A DNA stretch of 64,000 nt from Pseudanabaena sp. M085S1SP2A07QC (GCA_020404895.1 JADBWK010000019.1:1-64000), one strand, 5' to 3'. Counted from the first letter of the stretch, positions 46,372 to 55,167 are shown. Made by a program: numbers and translations. Notes: generated from the letters alone by a model not told the origin.

Positions 46372-48591
46372 TCACGCAACTTGATAATTGAAATTGAAGG
46401 TTGCCCATTGTTGGACATCTAACATCCATGTGTCATTTATATTAGCGGCATTGCCAAAATCTGAAGGCTTGCCTGTGCGATCGAGATCATCCAACAGAGA
46501 TTGCGCGACTTGTAACGGATTAGGAATGGAAATTAATCCATTCAGAGATGAGGCTTGGCGTTGCGAAGCCTCTAAAATTTTGGCAACCTGTAAAAGTGGC
46601 GATCGGCTAATCACAATATAAACATCGACCATACCTTTAGGAGCAGAAACAGCCCAATTCATTGGCGCTTTGGGATAGGGAATTGTTAAAGTTTCCGATG
46701 GTGGAATGATGCCGTCGTTGGCGTAGGGAGTAGAGATAAAGTTAGGAGTGAGAATCTTGCTGCGAGGATCGAGACAGAAAATTCGCATATATAGCGGCTG
46801 ATCGCTAAAGTTTTCGATCTGACATTCAAGGCGATCGCCAATATTAATCGGTTTAGTCCGCGCGATATTGCTGACAGCATTTGCAGGTATTAGAGCAGAT
46901 CGAGCCGCAGATTTGCTAGCCACAGTGACGGCTCTTTCATCGACACCGATCATGGCTTTGAGCGTGACTCGCACATCGAGATGGGTTGCGGCTTGATTTT
47001 CAGTAGTGCGGATCAGTTTGGCTGCAAAGAGACTTTCTAGAAATGGCTGTAAACGCTTAATCGCCACACCTACCGACTCGCCCACAGAACCAAAGGAGCC
47101 GAGAATCGGTGTATGTCCAATTGTAAATAGACCATAGCTTGCCGACTGCACTCCAAATAGACAATCAGCGCATTGTTCATTGGCATTTACGCCAAACATA
47201 TTTGGCATAGTCGAGAAGGCGCTGGTGGCATCAACACGCTCAATTTTGCTTAAGCCAACATCAAGGGCGATCGCTAATTTGACATTGCGCGAAATTGCTC
47301 GCATTACTTCCTGAAGTAATTGCCCTTTTTCTAATTTTGGATTGATGCTGTAATCATTTAAAACTTCAATTTTGCCGTTAAATCCATTACGCGATTTGAG
47401 CTGAACTGTAGTTTGTGTATTAGATGGAATTGATTTGAGAACAGAGTCTGTTTCTGATTCATTCACTATTGGAGCTTTTGCCGCTCCTACTACATTCAAA
47501 ATCGCACCAGCCGCATAGTTACTCAAAACGGCGATCGGTAAACCAGCCAAATAGACATCGGCCGTATGGCGATCGCTACTGCTGTTAACAATCACACCAT
47601 CGGAACCAAAGTCAGCAATTGGCAACATTTCGGCAAAGGTGCTTGAAGCGATCGCCTTTTGTTTGGACTCTTCAACTTCCCACATATTCGCAACTTGTTT
47701 CTCGATGGTGAGATTGTCATTGTGCAAAGCACGGCGATCGAGGGTGGTGGCAAGATCACTCATCACCACATTGATTTTTGTAGCAGGAACGATCTGCCAT
47801 AGTTGCTGCACTAGGGCATAGGTAAATGCACCACTACTAAATCCCGACCATTGAGCATCGGCGCAGAGCATATCACCTGAGGCTGCGCGTAGGGTTGTGC
47901 CAATTAGTTTCTGATCAATAGGCTGCTCGCTCGGCTCTGTAACGGTCGGTGGTTGCCAGTTTTTTAGCCCAACTCGCGATCGCAAACGGAAATTGCCAAT
48001 TGCCGAAACATTTGGGTAGTAAAAGCCTGCATCGATGATATTCAAAATCCGATCCGTGGCGATCGCTTGCAGCCACCCCTGCCATTCCTGTTCCGTAATG
48101 TCCCGCAGGTTTTCCAAATTTTGCGGCAAGCCACTATCGACAGGTACAAGCGTATTGTAATTACCGAGACGCGATCCATGTCCGCTAAAGTGAACGATTA
48201 CCAAATCATTAGGTAAAGTCTGGGCAACTAAATGGGTGGCGATCGCATCGGCAATGTTAGTGTGGGTAGCATCAAGATCGGTCAGCGTCACAATATCTTG
48301 GGGCGCAAAGCCAAAGCGATGAATTAGTAACTCCTTTTGTAACTCCACATCATTGACGCAACCATGCAAAGGCAACCATCCATTCGCTGTTGACGACAAT
48401 AAATTTTGCGGTTCCTCTTTAGCGTCATATTGATTAATCCCTATCAATAGTGCTCGTTTACGCGGCGTTGATGCAGTTGTTTGCCTCACATATTGCTCAG
48501 CAGCAAATGCCACGCGATCGCGGGTAAGAAATTGCCATCCGATCAGACTGGTTAGTCCTGCTTGTAAGAATTGTCGCCGCGTAATCCCCAT
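46372..48591 (-). CDS. Caspase-fold (C14) exported protein lacking the catalytic cysteine
   Basis: 739 residues. A twin-arginine-type signal (ITRRQFLQAGLTSLIGWQF, residues 3-21) predicts export. A peptidase C14 caspase domain spans about 45-300: KRALLIGINQY at 45-55 and the catalytic histidine H138 in VHFSGHGS. The strand that should carry D-x-C-x-S-G reads NIIDAGFYYP: D187 is kept, but the cysteine position is G189. The protein is therefore probably not a protease. The rest (about 300-739) is an unrecognised domain with a DUF4384-like end (LYMRIFCLDPRSKIL). Cyanobacterial orthocaspases with replaced active sites are known. Confidence 0.85.
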   Translation of the reverse strand: MGITRRQFLQAGLTSLIGWQFLTRDRVAFAAEQYVRQTTASTPRKRALLIGINQYDAKEEPQNLLSSTANGWLPLHGCVNDVELQKELLIHRFGFAPQDIVTLTDLDATHTNIADAIATHLVAQTLPNDLVIVHFSGHGSRLGNYNTLVPVDSGLPQNLENLRDITEQEWQGWLQAIATDRILNIIDAGFYYPNVSAIGNFRLRSRVGLKNWQPPTVTEPSEQPIDQKLIGTTLRAASGDMLCADAQWSGFSSGAFTYALVQQLWQIVPATKINVVMSDLATTLDRRALHNDNLTIEKQVANMWEVEESKQKAIASSTFAEMLPIADFGSDGVIVNSSSDRHTADVYLAGLPIAVLSNYAAGAILNVVGAAKAPIVNESETDSVLKSIPSNTQTTVQLKSRNGFNGKIEVLNDYSINPKLEKGQLLQEVMRAISRNVKLAIALDVGLSKIERVDATSAFSTMPNMFGVNANEQCADCLFGVQSASYGLFTIGHTPILGSFGSVGESVGVAIKRLQPFLESLFAAKLIRTTENQAATHLDVRVTLKAMIGVDERAVTVASKSAARSALIPANAVSNIARTKPINIGDRLECQIENFSDQPLYMRIFCLDPRSKILTPNFISTPYANDGIIPPSETLTIPYPKAPMNWAVSAPKGMVDVYIVISRSPLLQVAKILEASQRQASSLNGLISIPNPLQVAQSLLDDLDRTGKPSDFGNAANINDTWMLDVQQWATFNFNYQVA

Positions 48592-48721
48592 ATTTCCGCC
48601 GTGATTTCCTTTGTTTTTTGCGATCGCTCCTCTTAATTAAACCCGATGCAAGGCAACTCTATTCAGTTATTTTGCCCAATTTTCAACTAGATTTTTTCAA
48701 TAAGTAGAATTACTCAAATAA

Positions 48722-48762
48722 AAAAAATGAGATGAGACGAAAAGTGTCTCATCTCATTTTTT
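48722..48762. terminator. Terminator upstream of the caspase-fold gene, after Uma2
   Basis: Perfect 17-bp arms 48722-48738 and 48746-48762, A-rich left and T-rich right. It ends two bases from the last codon of the minus-strand Uma2 gene. Confidence 0.75.
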
Positions 48763-48763
48763 A

Positions 48764-49562
48764 TTAAAGATTTTCTGGATCAACACCCATTTCACGGAGC
48801 TTAGCGGTAAATTTTGCGATCGCGTCTAGAGCCTGTTCTTTTGCAATTTTCTCAGTCTCAGCTCGATCTCGTTCTCGTTGAGCATGTTCAGCTTGTTCGA
48901 GATAAGTTAAAAACCTTGTATAGCAATGTAAGCTTTGCTTAGGACATAAAACCCAAAAGATGGCAGAGCTTCGCTCTGCCATCTTTTGGGTTTTGAATTG
49001 TCCTATCTATCTCTTACGTTGCTATACCATCAGGTTGAAGTATCTTGAGAGTCTCATCAGTAAGTTCAAAACGAATTCCTAAGCGAGGACTTGTCCAATT
49101 TTGAATATCGGCTATTGGTTCGAGATGGTGATCGTCATGATTTCGTAACCAACCGACCAAATCATTGGCAAGATGATCGTAAACATAGTATTCCTCGACA
49201 CCATAGGTTTGGTAGAACTCAAATTTTCGGGCCATCTCCGAAATTCGATTTCCCCTCGACAAGACCTCAAATACTACTTGAGGCGCAATTCCTTCTTCGA
49301 GGTGTTGAATGTAGGAACCCCTTGCGCCCTTTGGTCTCCCAAACACGACCATCACATCAGGAGCGCGACGAATTTCTGACTGTCCCTCCACAGGATACCA
49401 AAGCAAATCTCCCGCGATGAATACATCATTGTTGTCTTTAAAAAGAGCCTCTAATCCGCCCTCAATCGTGACAATCCATTGATAATGCTCGGTACTTTCT
49501 GCCATTGGTTGCCCATCACTACTAGGATAGATGATTTCTAATTTGGAGATTGTGTTGGTCAT
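48764..49562 (-). pseudogene. Uma2 family (DUF820) nuclease-like gene, split by a 108-bp MITE
   Basis: The 5' part (49562 down to 49027) encodes the Uma2 PD-(D/E)XK-like domain, with APDVMVVFGRPKG and APQVVFEVLSRGNR as the acidic motifs. It reads into the element at 48919-49026 and stops (PDGIAT). The 3' part (48918 down to 48764) encodes the usual charged coiled-coil tail (RFLTYLEQAEHAQRER, ending MGVDPENL). Removing 106 bp gives PDG-TRFLTYLEQ in frame and about 230 residues. The 182-residue truncated product keeps the nuclease-like domain and might still fold. Confidence 0.9.
48919..49026. mobile_element. 108-bp MITE copy 5, inserted in a Uma2 gene (inverted)
   Basis: This copy is reversed relative to the other four (TATAGCAATGTAAG on the left). 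Length is again exactly 108 with TA at both edges, and the central hairpin is perfectly paired. Confidence 0.92.
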
Positions 49563-49695
49563 AGTTTTTGATCGGTATTTGGGGTTGATAAATTCGCGAT
49601 CGCCAAGCAGCTAAATCTAATTATATAATCTCTGCATCCAATAATCAAAGCTTGACACTTCTCGCCAACTTCTGATTAATTACCACAGTTACACT

Positions 49696-50871
49696 TTGAG
49701 CCAAAACCTTCCCAAATCACTATATATACATATTCCCTTTTGTAAGCGGCGCTGTTTTTATTGTGACTTCGCGATTACTACTGGCGGTGAGAATCTTAAA
49801 CAGCAATATGTGGATGTGCTATGTCAAGAAATTGCGCTCACTGTCGCGGAGATTCCGCCATTGGAAGCTTTGCAAACGATCTTTTTTGGTGGTGGTACGC
49901 CATCTTTGCTGTCAGTAAAACAGCTTAAGCAAATCCTAGAAACGATCGCAAAATATTTTGCGATCGCTCCTAATGTTGATATTTCTCTCGAAGCGAATGC
50001 GGGAACAGTTAGTCTAGAGAGTTTGCAAGGTTATCGCAGTTTGGGTGTAAATCGAATTAGTCTGGGCGCACAGGCTTTTCAGCAAGAGTTATTAGATGTC
50101 TGTGGGCGCGGTCATAGCGTTGCTGATATCTATGAAGCCGTGGATGCAATTAAGAATGCTGGCTTTGAGAACTTCAGTTTAGATCTAATTTCAGGGCTAC
50201 CCCATCAATCGATGGCAGATTGGCAAGATTCGCTTCAGAAGGCGATCGCATTGGAGCCAAAACACCTATCCATTTATGACCTCACTATCGAAGAGGGAAC
50301 TGCTTTTGGTAAGCGCTATCAATCTGGTGACAATCCATTGCCAACGGAATCCCGTACAGTTGAGATGTATATATTTGCCCATGAGTTACTTCCATCTGCG
50401 GGTTATGAACATTATGAAATCTCGAATTATGCTCAATCTGGTTATCAGTCAAAACATAATTTGACCTATTGGCACAATCAGCCTTTTTATGGCATGGGCA
50501 TGGGTGCAACTAGTTACATCGATCACCAAAGAATTGATCGCCCTCAGAAAATGCGCCAATATCTCGATGCGATCGCGCTCTGGCAAAGTAAAGGGATTGG
50601 CTTTACGGCTCCGATTATCGAGCCTAAGGAGGAGTTGATGGATTCACTCATGCAGGGCTTGCGATTGGCAGAAGGTTTGAGTTTGAATGCCTTGCAAGAA
50701 ACTTATGGAAAAGAGCTATGCGATCGCGCCTTGCGGATTCTCGATCGCTATCGTGAGAAGGATTGGGTTAGGTTTGTGGAGCAGGCTGAGGATAATCGCA
50801 TTATGTTAGTTTCTCCCGATGGTTGGTTGTTTTCTGATATCGTCATCGCTGATTTGTACGAGAATTTGTAG
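49696..50871 (+). CDS. hemW: HemW-like radical SAM protein (haem chaperone, HemN-related)
   Basis: 391 residues from TTG 49696 (SQNLPKSLYIHIPFC). The radical-SAM cluster is C16-x3-C20-x2-C23 (FCKRRCFYCDF), followed by FFGGGTPSLL and a HemN C-terminal domain (about 290-390). The absence of an extra upstream cysteine and the short N-terminus fit HemW, which inserts haem, better than the true coproporphyrinogen dehydrogenase HemN. The TTG start is chosen because the conserved segment begins nine codons later and no ATG is available. Confidence 0.9.
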   Translation: MSQNLPKSLYIHIPFCKRRCFYCDFAITTGGENLKQQYVDVLCQEIALTVAEIPPLEALQTIFFGGGTPSLLSVKQLKQILETIAKYFAIAPNVDISLEANAGTVSLESLQGYRSLGVNRISLGAQAFQQELLDVCGRGHSVADIYEAVDAIKNAGFENFSLDLISGLPHQSMADWQDSLQKAIALEPKHLSIYDLTIEEGTAFGKRYQSGDNPLPTESRTVEMYIFAHELLPSAGYEHYEISNYAQSGYQSKHNLTYWHNQPFYGMGMGATSYIDHQRIDRPQKMRQYLDAIALWQSKGIGFTAPIIEPKEELMDSLMQGLRLAEGLSLNALQETYGKELCDRALRILDRYREKDWVRFVEQAEDNRIMLVSPDGWLFSDIVIADLYENL

Positions 50872-50977
50872 AGTTAAGGTTTGATATGCGATCGCTTTAC
50901 TAGTTGGTAAATATCGTGATCGCTTGGATCTGAAGTTATGCCTTAAAATATAGATCAACGAAATGAATTTTAGGCGT

Positions 50978-51211
50978 ATGAATATTAAGCTCGACTTGCC
51001 AAGTCCGTTAGAGTATGAGTTGTCTATGGAAGCCTCAAGGCTCAATGTTTCTTTGTCAGATTATATTCTCAAAGTTTTGACGCTGAGACGAGATTGGCTA
51101 GTTTTGGAGGAAATGGAAGATGCTGAAGATGTTGCCGATGCAGAAATAGCTTTACAGGAGGATGGATTTATCCCTTTGGCAGATGTTAAAAGGGAGTTAG
51201 GAATTAATTAG
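50978..51211 (+). CDS. Antitoxin of a RelBE-type module
   Basis: 77 residues from ATG 50978 (MNIKLDLPSPLEYELSMEAS); ATG 50963 is five codons upstream. The first half has a ribbon-helix-helix look (LNVSLSDYILKVL) and the C-terminus is acidic. The toxin ATG follows its TAG without a gap, so the two are translated together. Confidence 0.8.
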   Translation: MNIKLDLPSPLEYELSMEASRLNVSLSDYILKVLTLRRDWLVLEEMEDAEDVADAEIALQEDGFIPLADVKRELGIN

Positions 51212-51472
51212 ATGGCATACGAAATTGGCTTTAAGCCTTCTGCTTTACGGGAGATTCGTAAATTGGATGAGTCTACTCGACAAAGCATCGTCTCAGAGAT
51301 CGAGTTACTTGCAGATAATCCGCGCCCAGATGGTTGTAAAAAGCTAAAAGGAGAAAACAACTTATACAGAATTCGTGTCCTCGGTAATTATCGTGTTGTT
51401 TACGAAATACAGGATCGTAAGTTGGTAGTGACAGTGGTCAAAGTTGGTCATCGTCGCGATGTGTATCGCTAA
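51212..51472 (+). CDS. relE: RelE/ParE family toxin
   Basis: 86 residues with the RelE fold motifs: IGFKPSALREIRKLD, KKLKGENNLYRIRVLGNYRV, and the C-terminal VKVGHRRDVYR. It is probably a ribosome-dependent mRNA endonuclease. It begins immediately after the antitoxin stop codon. Confidence 0.92.
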   Translation: MAYEIGFKPSALREIRKLDESTRQSIVSEIELLADNPRPDGCKKLKGENNLYRIRVLGNYRVVYEIQDRKLVVTVVKVGHRRDVYR

Positions 51473-51709
51473 TATTTCCTGTAAACCACCTAAATATTGC
51501 AAAATTCCTTCGACATCAAAATTAATCATAATGAGGCGATCGCTACGCTCAATTTTTATCTGCAATCTTGTAATTGGGATCATAGCGGATGCCATAGAGC
51601 ATCAGTTTTTCGTGCATGGCGAGAGCATTGGCGATCTTGCTGAAGTTTGGAGTACAATCAAACCTAGATGGCACTTATGCTCCTTACTTTTTCGCTATTG
51701 AGTAAAATT
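51473..51709. other. Intergenic stretch with a possible gene remnant
   Basis: 237 bp. On the minus strand, 51551-51670 is an open frame that reads KIANALAMHEKLMLYGIRYD and ends at TGA. It looks protein-like but is short and has no credible upstream part. I cannot assign it to a family. Confidence 0.3.
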
Positions 51710-52051
51710 ATGGCAAAGTTGACGGTTGACTTAGCAACTTCCGCAGATGTTTTAGGAACTACGCCCGAACGCTTTTTGTCATGGTTAAAACGAGAATATT
51801 TGCATAGCTTGCTCTATTTTAACGATACGCCGCAGATTGCTATTTTTACTTTGGCAAAGATTCTGGATACCACGCCTAGGGAATTGGTTGATTTTCTAGA
51901 AGAAACCGAGCTAGAAGATCGCTTAGATTTGCAAGATGCTCTAGATGCGATCGCTGAGTCAGAAAGGTTAGGGGAGCAGCCAATTCCTTGGGAATCGGTG
52001 GTGGGAGAGTTGGTCATCGCCGCGAAGTTTATCGCGATGATTAAACTGTAA
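51710..52051 (+). CDS. Antitoxin-like protein fused out of frame to a RelE toxin stump
   Basis: 113 residues from ATG 51710 (MAKLTVDLATSADVLGTTPE). The body up to QPIPWES resembles small cyanobacterial antitoxins. The final 16 residues come from DNA that in the +1 frame reads VGHRREVYRDD then TAA, the exact C-terminal motif of RelE toxins. A deletion therefore seems to have removed most of the toxin and joined the antitoxin to its last codons in the wrong frame. Whether the altered protein is still expressed is unknown. Confidence 0.65.
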   Translation: MAKLTVDLATSADVLGTTPERFLSWLKREYLHSLLYFNDTPQIAIFTLAKILDTTPRELVDFLEETELEDRLDLQDALDAIAESERLGEQPIPWESVVGELVIAAKFIAMIKL

Positions 52052-52127
52052 ATTAGCTATCAGTCTTTAGAATAAGCTAAAATGAATTGTCAGAATGATT
52101 TAAAGTCAAAATATTGTTGAGATTTCT

Positions 52128-53750
52128 ATGACTGACCTCCCAGAGTTAGATTTACCGCTTACTTACGAAGCCACGCTTAACAGGGTAAGTAACGATATTG
52201 CAAAGATGGCAGAATTTATAGTGCCAGTAACAAAATTTGAGGAGCAAATAATTCATGTCATCAATGATATTAAAGAATCAGGATATATTCTTTTTCTCTA
52301 CGGTATTTCTGGAGTTGGTAAATCAACCTTTATCGGATCTTTGGAGTGGAGAGCGCATATTCCTATTCGTAAAATAGTGAATATTAATGCAAGCGATCTA
52401 AACGAGCCTGAGCAACCTGGATTAAAACTTAAGAAACTATACGCTAAAATCAATCAGATTGTTCGAGATGATAAGCAAACCAGTTCACCCAAAAGTAAAG
52501 ATAAGCTTTGTATAATTATTGACTACTTAGAAAGTTTGCAGGAAGAGTCATTACCTGATGTTAGAGCAATTTTCCGAGATCTAAATGGTTTATTGAGAAA
52601 TTCTCCTGTTCTTATTGTCTGGCCTGTAACCGAAAGAGAAGATCTTGAAAAAATGCAAGAGTATGCATCTAGTTTCTCAAGCAGTCTTTTCCATAAAAGA
52701 ATCCCAGTAATGGAGTTCACAGGTCCACCAGTTGAAGATTATCCTAAAATCGCAAAAAACACCATTAGCTTTTTCAATCATGGTCGTACTTATCATGATT
52801 TCCAGCTACATGATTCTGATTTTGAATCTATAAAGGAATCATATGAAAGTAAGCCTGTAAGCAAACAGATTATTAAAGATTACTTAAAAGACATTAAACT
52901 TTGTTGGGAAGATAAGACGAATTATATTGAAAAAATCTCAAAAACTGTTCCGAAGCAAACTGAAATTTGGTTTATTGTTTGTTATCCTGAAGCAGAAGAA
53001 GTTGTTTCCAGATTTGCAAAGCAAACATTTGATGTTGTAGATGAAACTTGGAATGCAGACTACAGCCAACTATCTGTATATACAAAGGATAATCAGGCTG
53101 CTGCTAAATGGACACCTCAAAGACTCTCACTAGCATTGAATGGAGTGTTTGATACAAAAATAATGTATATACCTACAAATACTCTAATAAGTTGCTTTGC
53201 GGCTTATGCTGAAGATGCAGGAATACCTATTTCTAGAGAAGAGTTTGAAAATTGGGGTGTTCCTAAACATTGGCTTCAAAAACATCCAGCTAAGAATTCA
53301 TTATCTACAACTCCTCTTTATCTTAAATTGGCGGGTGAAGAACCTAAAAAAGGAAAGAGGAAAAGCGGATCTGTTCCAGGCGCTCTTGAGAAAGCTAAGC
53401 CTATTTTCGAGAGATTAAACAAAGACTATATTTCAGGAGCAAAAGGTAGTGATAGACCTTTTAATAAAGCTCTATGTTTAGCTTTGTCAGATATTTTCTC
53501 GGAAGAAAAACCAGATTTAACTTTCCACGTAGAACAGACCCATCCTTGGCTTCAATATATTAGACCTGACATCTTGATAGATGTACCTAATCAAAAATGT
53601 ATATGTATTGAGATGCATTACACTATCAGAACAGCACCTAATGTACTAGCTAAGTACATATTAGGTAAGTTAGACAACTATATGAGGCAAGTAGAGAAAT
53701 TATATGATTCTGGTCAAATACCGATTCTCGAAATTACTAGGTCATTGTAA
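52128..53750 (+). CDS. P-loop ATPase with nuclease-like C-terminus; candidate defence protein
   Basis: 540 residues; not assignable to a named family. Walker A is at 59-67 (GISGVGKST) and Walker B at about 127-133 (LCIIIDYLE). A middle region follows (about 180-420). The C-terminal part (about 440-530) contains IRPDILIDVPNQKCICIEMH, which has the spacing of a PD-(D/E)XK core though with E-x-H instead of E-x-K. The gene is AT-rich with no HIP1 octamer, unlike its surroundings, so it was probably acquired. It stands alone directly before the repeat-separated toxin-antitoxin array. Confidence 0.65.
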   Translation: MTDLPELDLPLTYEATLNRVSNDIAKMAEFIVPVTKFEEQIIHVINDIKESGYILFLYGISGVGKSTFIGSLEWRAHIPIRKIVNINASDLNEPEQPGLKLKKLYAKINQIVRDDKQTSSPKSKDKLCIIIDYLESLQEESLPDVRAIFRDLNGLLRNSPVLIVWPVTEREDLEKMQEYASSFSSSLFHKRIPVMEFTGPPVEDYPKIAKNTISFFNHGRTYHDFQLHDSDFESIKESYESKPVSKQIIKDYLKDIKLCWEDKTNYIEKISKTVPKQTEIWFIVCYPEAEEVVSRFAKQTFDVVDETWNADYSQLSVYTKDNQAAAKWTPQRLSLALNGVFDTKIMYIPTNTLISCFAAYAEDAGIPISREEFENWGVPKHWLQKHPAKNSLSTTPLYLKLAGEEPKKGKRKSGSVPGALEKAKPIFERLNKDYISGAKGSDRPFNKALCLALSDIFSEEKPDLTFHVEQTHPWLQYIRPDILIDVPNQKCICIEMHYTIRTAPNVLAKYILGKLDNYMRQVEKLYDSGQIPILEITRSL

Positions 53751-53770
53751 TTAAACAGTTTAAATACTAT

Positions 53771-53830
53771 TCGCACTGTTTGCTGTTTGAGAAATAGGCG
53801 ATCTGGTGTTGGGTGGTGAGGGGCGATCGC
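53771..53830 (+). repeat. HIP1-type spacer repeat, block 1 (about 1 unit)
   Basis: Contains TGCTGTTTGAG, AATAGGCGATC, TGGGTGGTGAGGGGCGATCG. First of 14 blocks of the same repeat, all in plus orientation. Confidence 0.75.
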
Positions 53831-53904
53831 ATGACTGGATATCGTACAATCTTAAATAACTTGAAATTGACTAAAATAATGATAGTCACTCGGACAGAAA
53901 CAAT

Positions 53905-54165
53905 ATGCTTAATTATTTGACTGTTGCTGAAGCTCAGGAACAATTACCAGCGCTATCTAAAAACCTCAGAGATCCAGCGATTATCACGCAAGATGGTAAA
54001 CCTGTAATTGTTGCTTTGAGTATGCAGCAGTTTGCTTCCTTGGTTGAAACAATGGAGATTTTAAGCGATCGTGAGTTTATGGCAGATTTACGAGAAGGTA
54101 TTCGACAAGCAGATTTAGGACAAACGATTAGTTTAGAAGCCTTGAAATTAGAGTTGGGTTTCTAA
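53905..54165 (+). CDS. Phd/YefM family antitoxin
   Basis: 86 residues with the Phd N-terminal fold (LTVAEAQEQLPALSKNLRD, then VIVALSMQQFASLVETME) and an acidic toxin-binding tail. It represses its operon and blocks the RelE-type toxin seven bases downstream. Confidence 0.9.
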   Translation: MLNYLTVAEAQEQLPALSKNLRDPAIITQDGKPVIVALSMQQFASLVETMEILSDREFMADLREGIRQADLGQTISLEALKLELGF

Positions 54166-54172
54166 TACGGCT

Positions 54173-54508
54173 ATGGAATATAGAATTATTTTTTCCGTTC
54201 AAGCGCGGAAACTGTTTACTGCAATCAAGGATCGGCGCGAACAAAGCCTGATTTTGACAAGGATTGAGAAGCTCAAGGATGAACCAGAAAAACAAGGTAA
54301 GGCTTTATCTGAAGAACTATCGGGCTATCGTAGTATTCGGGCTGTGGGGCAGCGTTATCGAATTATTTATCGAGTTGAACAAGATCGAGTAGTGGTAGTT
54401 ATCGTGGGTGTAGGAAGACGTAAGGAAGGTGATAAGCGAGATGTCTATGCTGTTACACAAGATTTGATTTCAGATCTAGAAATCGATTTAGAAGATGACG
54501 AATACTGA
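54173..54508 (+). CDS. RelE/ParE family toxin
   Basis: 111 residues: IIFSVQARKLFTAIKDR, the central GYRSIRAVGQRYRIIYRVE and RRKEGDKRDVYAV near the end match RelE-fold toxins. It carries a C-terminal extension of about 15 acidic residues (LEIDLEDDEY). It is partner of the upstream Phd antitoxin. Confidence 0.88.
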   Translation: MEYRIIFSVQARKLFTAIKDRREQSLILTRIEKLKDEPEKQGKALSEELSGYRSIRAVGQRYRIIYRVEQDRVVVVIVGVGRRKEGDKRDVYAVTQDLISDLEIDLEDDEY

Positions 54509-54510
54509 TA

Positions 54511-54629
54511 TGGCGATCGCTGTTTAATTTTGAGATTTGGGCGATCGGGTTTATAGGTGATGAGGTGCGATCGCTGTTTGAAGTGAAGATTTAGGCGATC
54601 GGGGTTGTGGGTGTTGAGTGGCGATCGCT
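54511..54629 (+). repeat. HIP1-type spacer repeat, block 2 (about 2 units)
   Basis: Two units of GCGATCGCTGTTT... and ...TAGGCGATCGGG between two toxin-antitoxin cassettes. Confidence 0.85.
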
Positions 54630-54691
54630 ATCCAACAACGTATCAGGTATGCTAAAAATGTAATCATAGACTATAAATTTTATCAAGACTT

Positions 54692-54910
54692 ATGGATACT
54701 CACCAAGAAACCGAATATGTCCTAAGTAACCCACGCTTAATGCAACAGATTAGGCAGTTCAAGCACCATTCTAAAAAATCAAACTCTAATCAAGCAAATC
54801 TTTCTCTCGATTTCGACTATATCCTAAAAAATCCAGAACTAATTACACAAATTCAATTACTAATCGAAACCCACAAACAGAAGCATCATGCGCTCAGTCG
54901 TATTTCATGA
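54692..54910 (+). CDS. Short antitoxin with a duplicated binding motif
   Basis: 72 residues. Two tandem copies of the YefM-type C-terminal segment are visible: ETEYVLSNPRLMQQI (6-20) and DFDYILKNPELITQI (42-56). The Phd DNA-binding half is missing altogether. It overlaps the YoeB-like toxin gene by 23 bases. It is likely an antitoxin that binds toxin but cannot regulate as YefM does. Confidence 0.75.
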   Translation: MDTHQETEYVLSNPRLMQQIRQFKHHSKKSNSNQANLSLDFDYILKNPELITQIQLLIETHKQKHHALSRIS

Positions 54911-55154
54911 AGACACTCTGCAAACATACGAATATTTGAGAGAAACAAATAAACCCATTCACAAAAAACTATTCAATATTCTCAAAGAAATGCAAAAAGG
55001 CGATCCCACTCAAGGAACGGGAAAACCTGAAGCACTGAAGTATGAATTGGCTGGATATTACTCACGGCGTATATCTGACAAAGATCGGCTAGTTTATAGC
55101 TTTGATGACGAAAATATATACATCATCGCTATTGGTGGGCATTACGAAGCTTAG
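54888..55154 (+). CDS. YoeB-like toxin
   Basis: 88 residues. The YoeB core GTGKPEALKYELAGYYSRRI and DRLVYSFDDENIYIIAIGGHY match Txe/YoeB ribosome-dependent ribonucleases, including the C-terminal H-Y pair, extended here by EA. Overlaps the antitoxin gene. Confidence 0.9.
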   Translation: MRSVVFHEDTLQTYEYLRETNKPIHKKLFNILKEMQKGDPTQGTGKPEALKYELAGYYSRRISDKDRLVYSFDDENIYIIAIGGHYEA

Positions 55155-55167
55155 ACTAACCCGTAAT

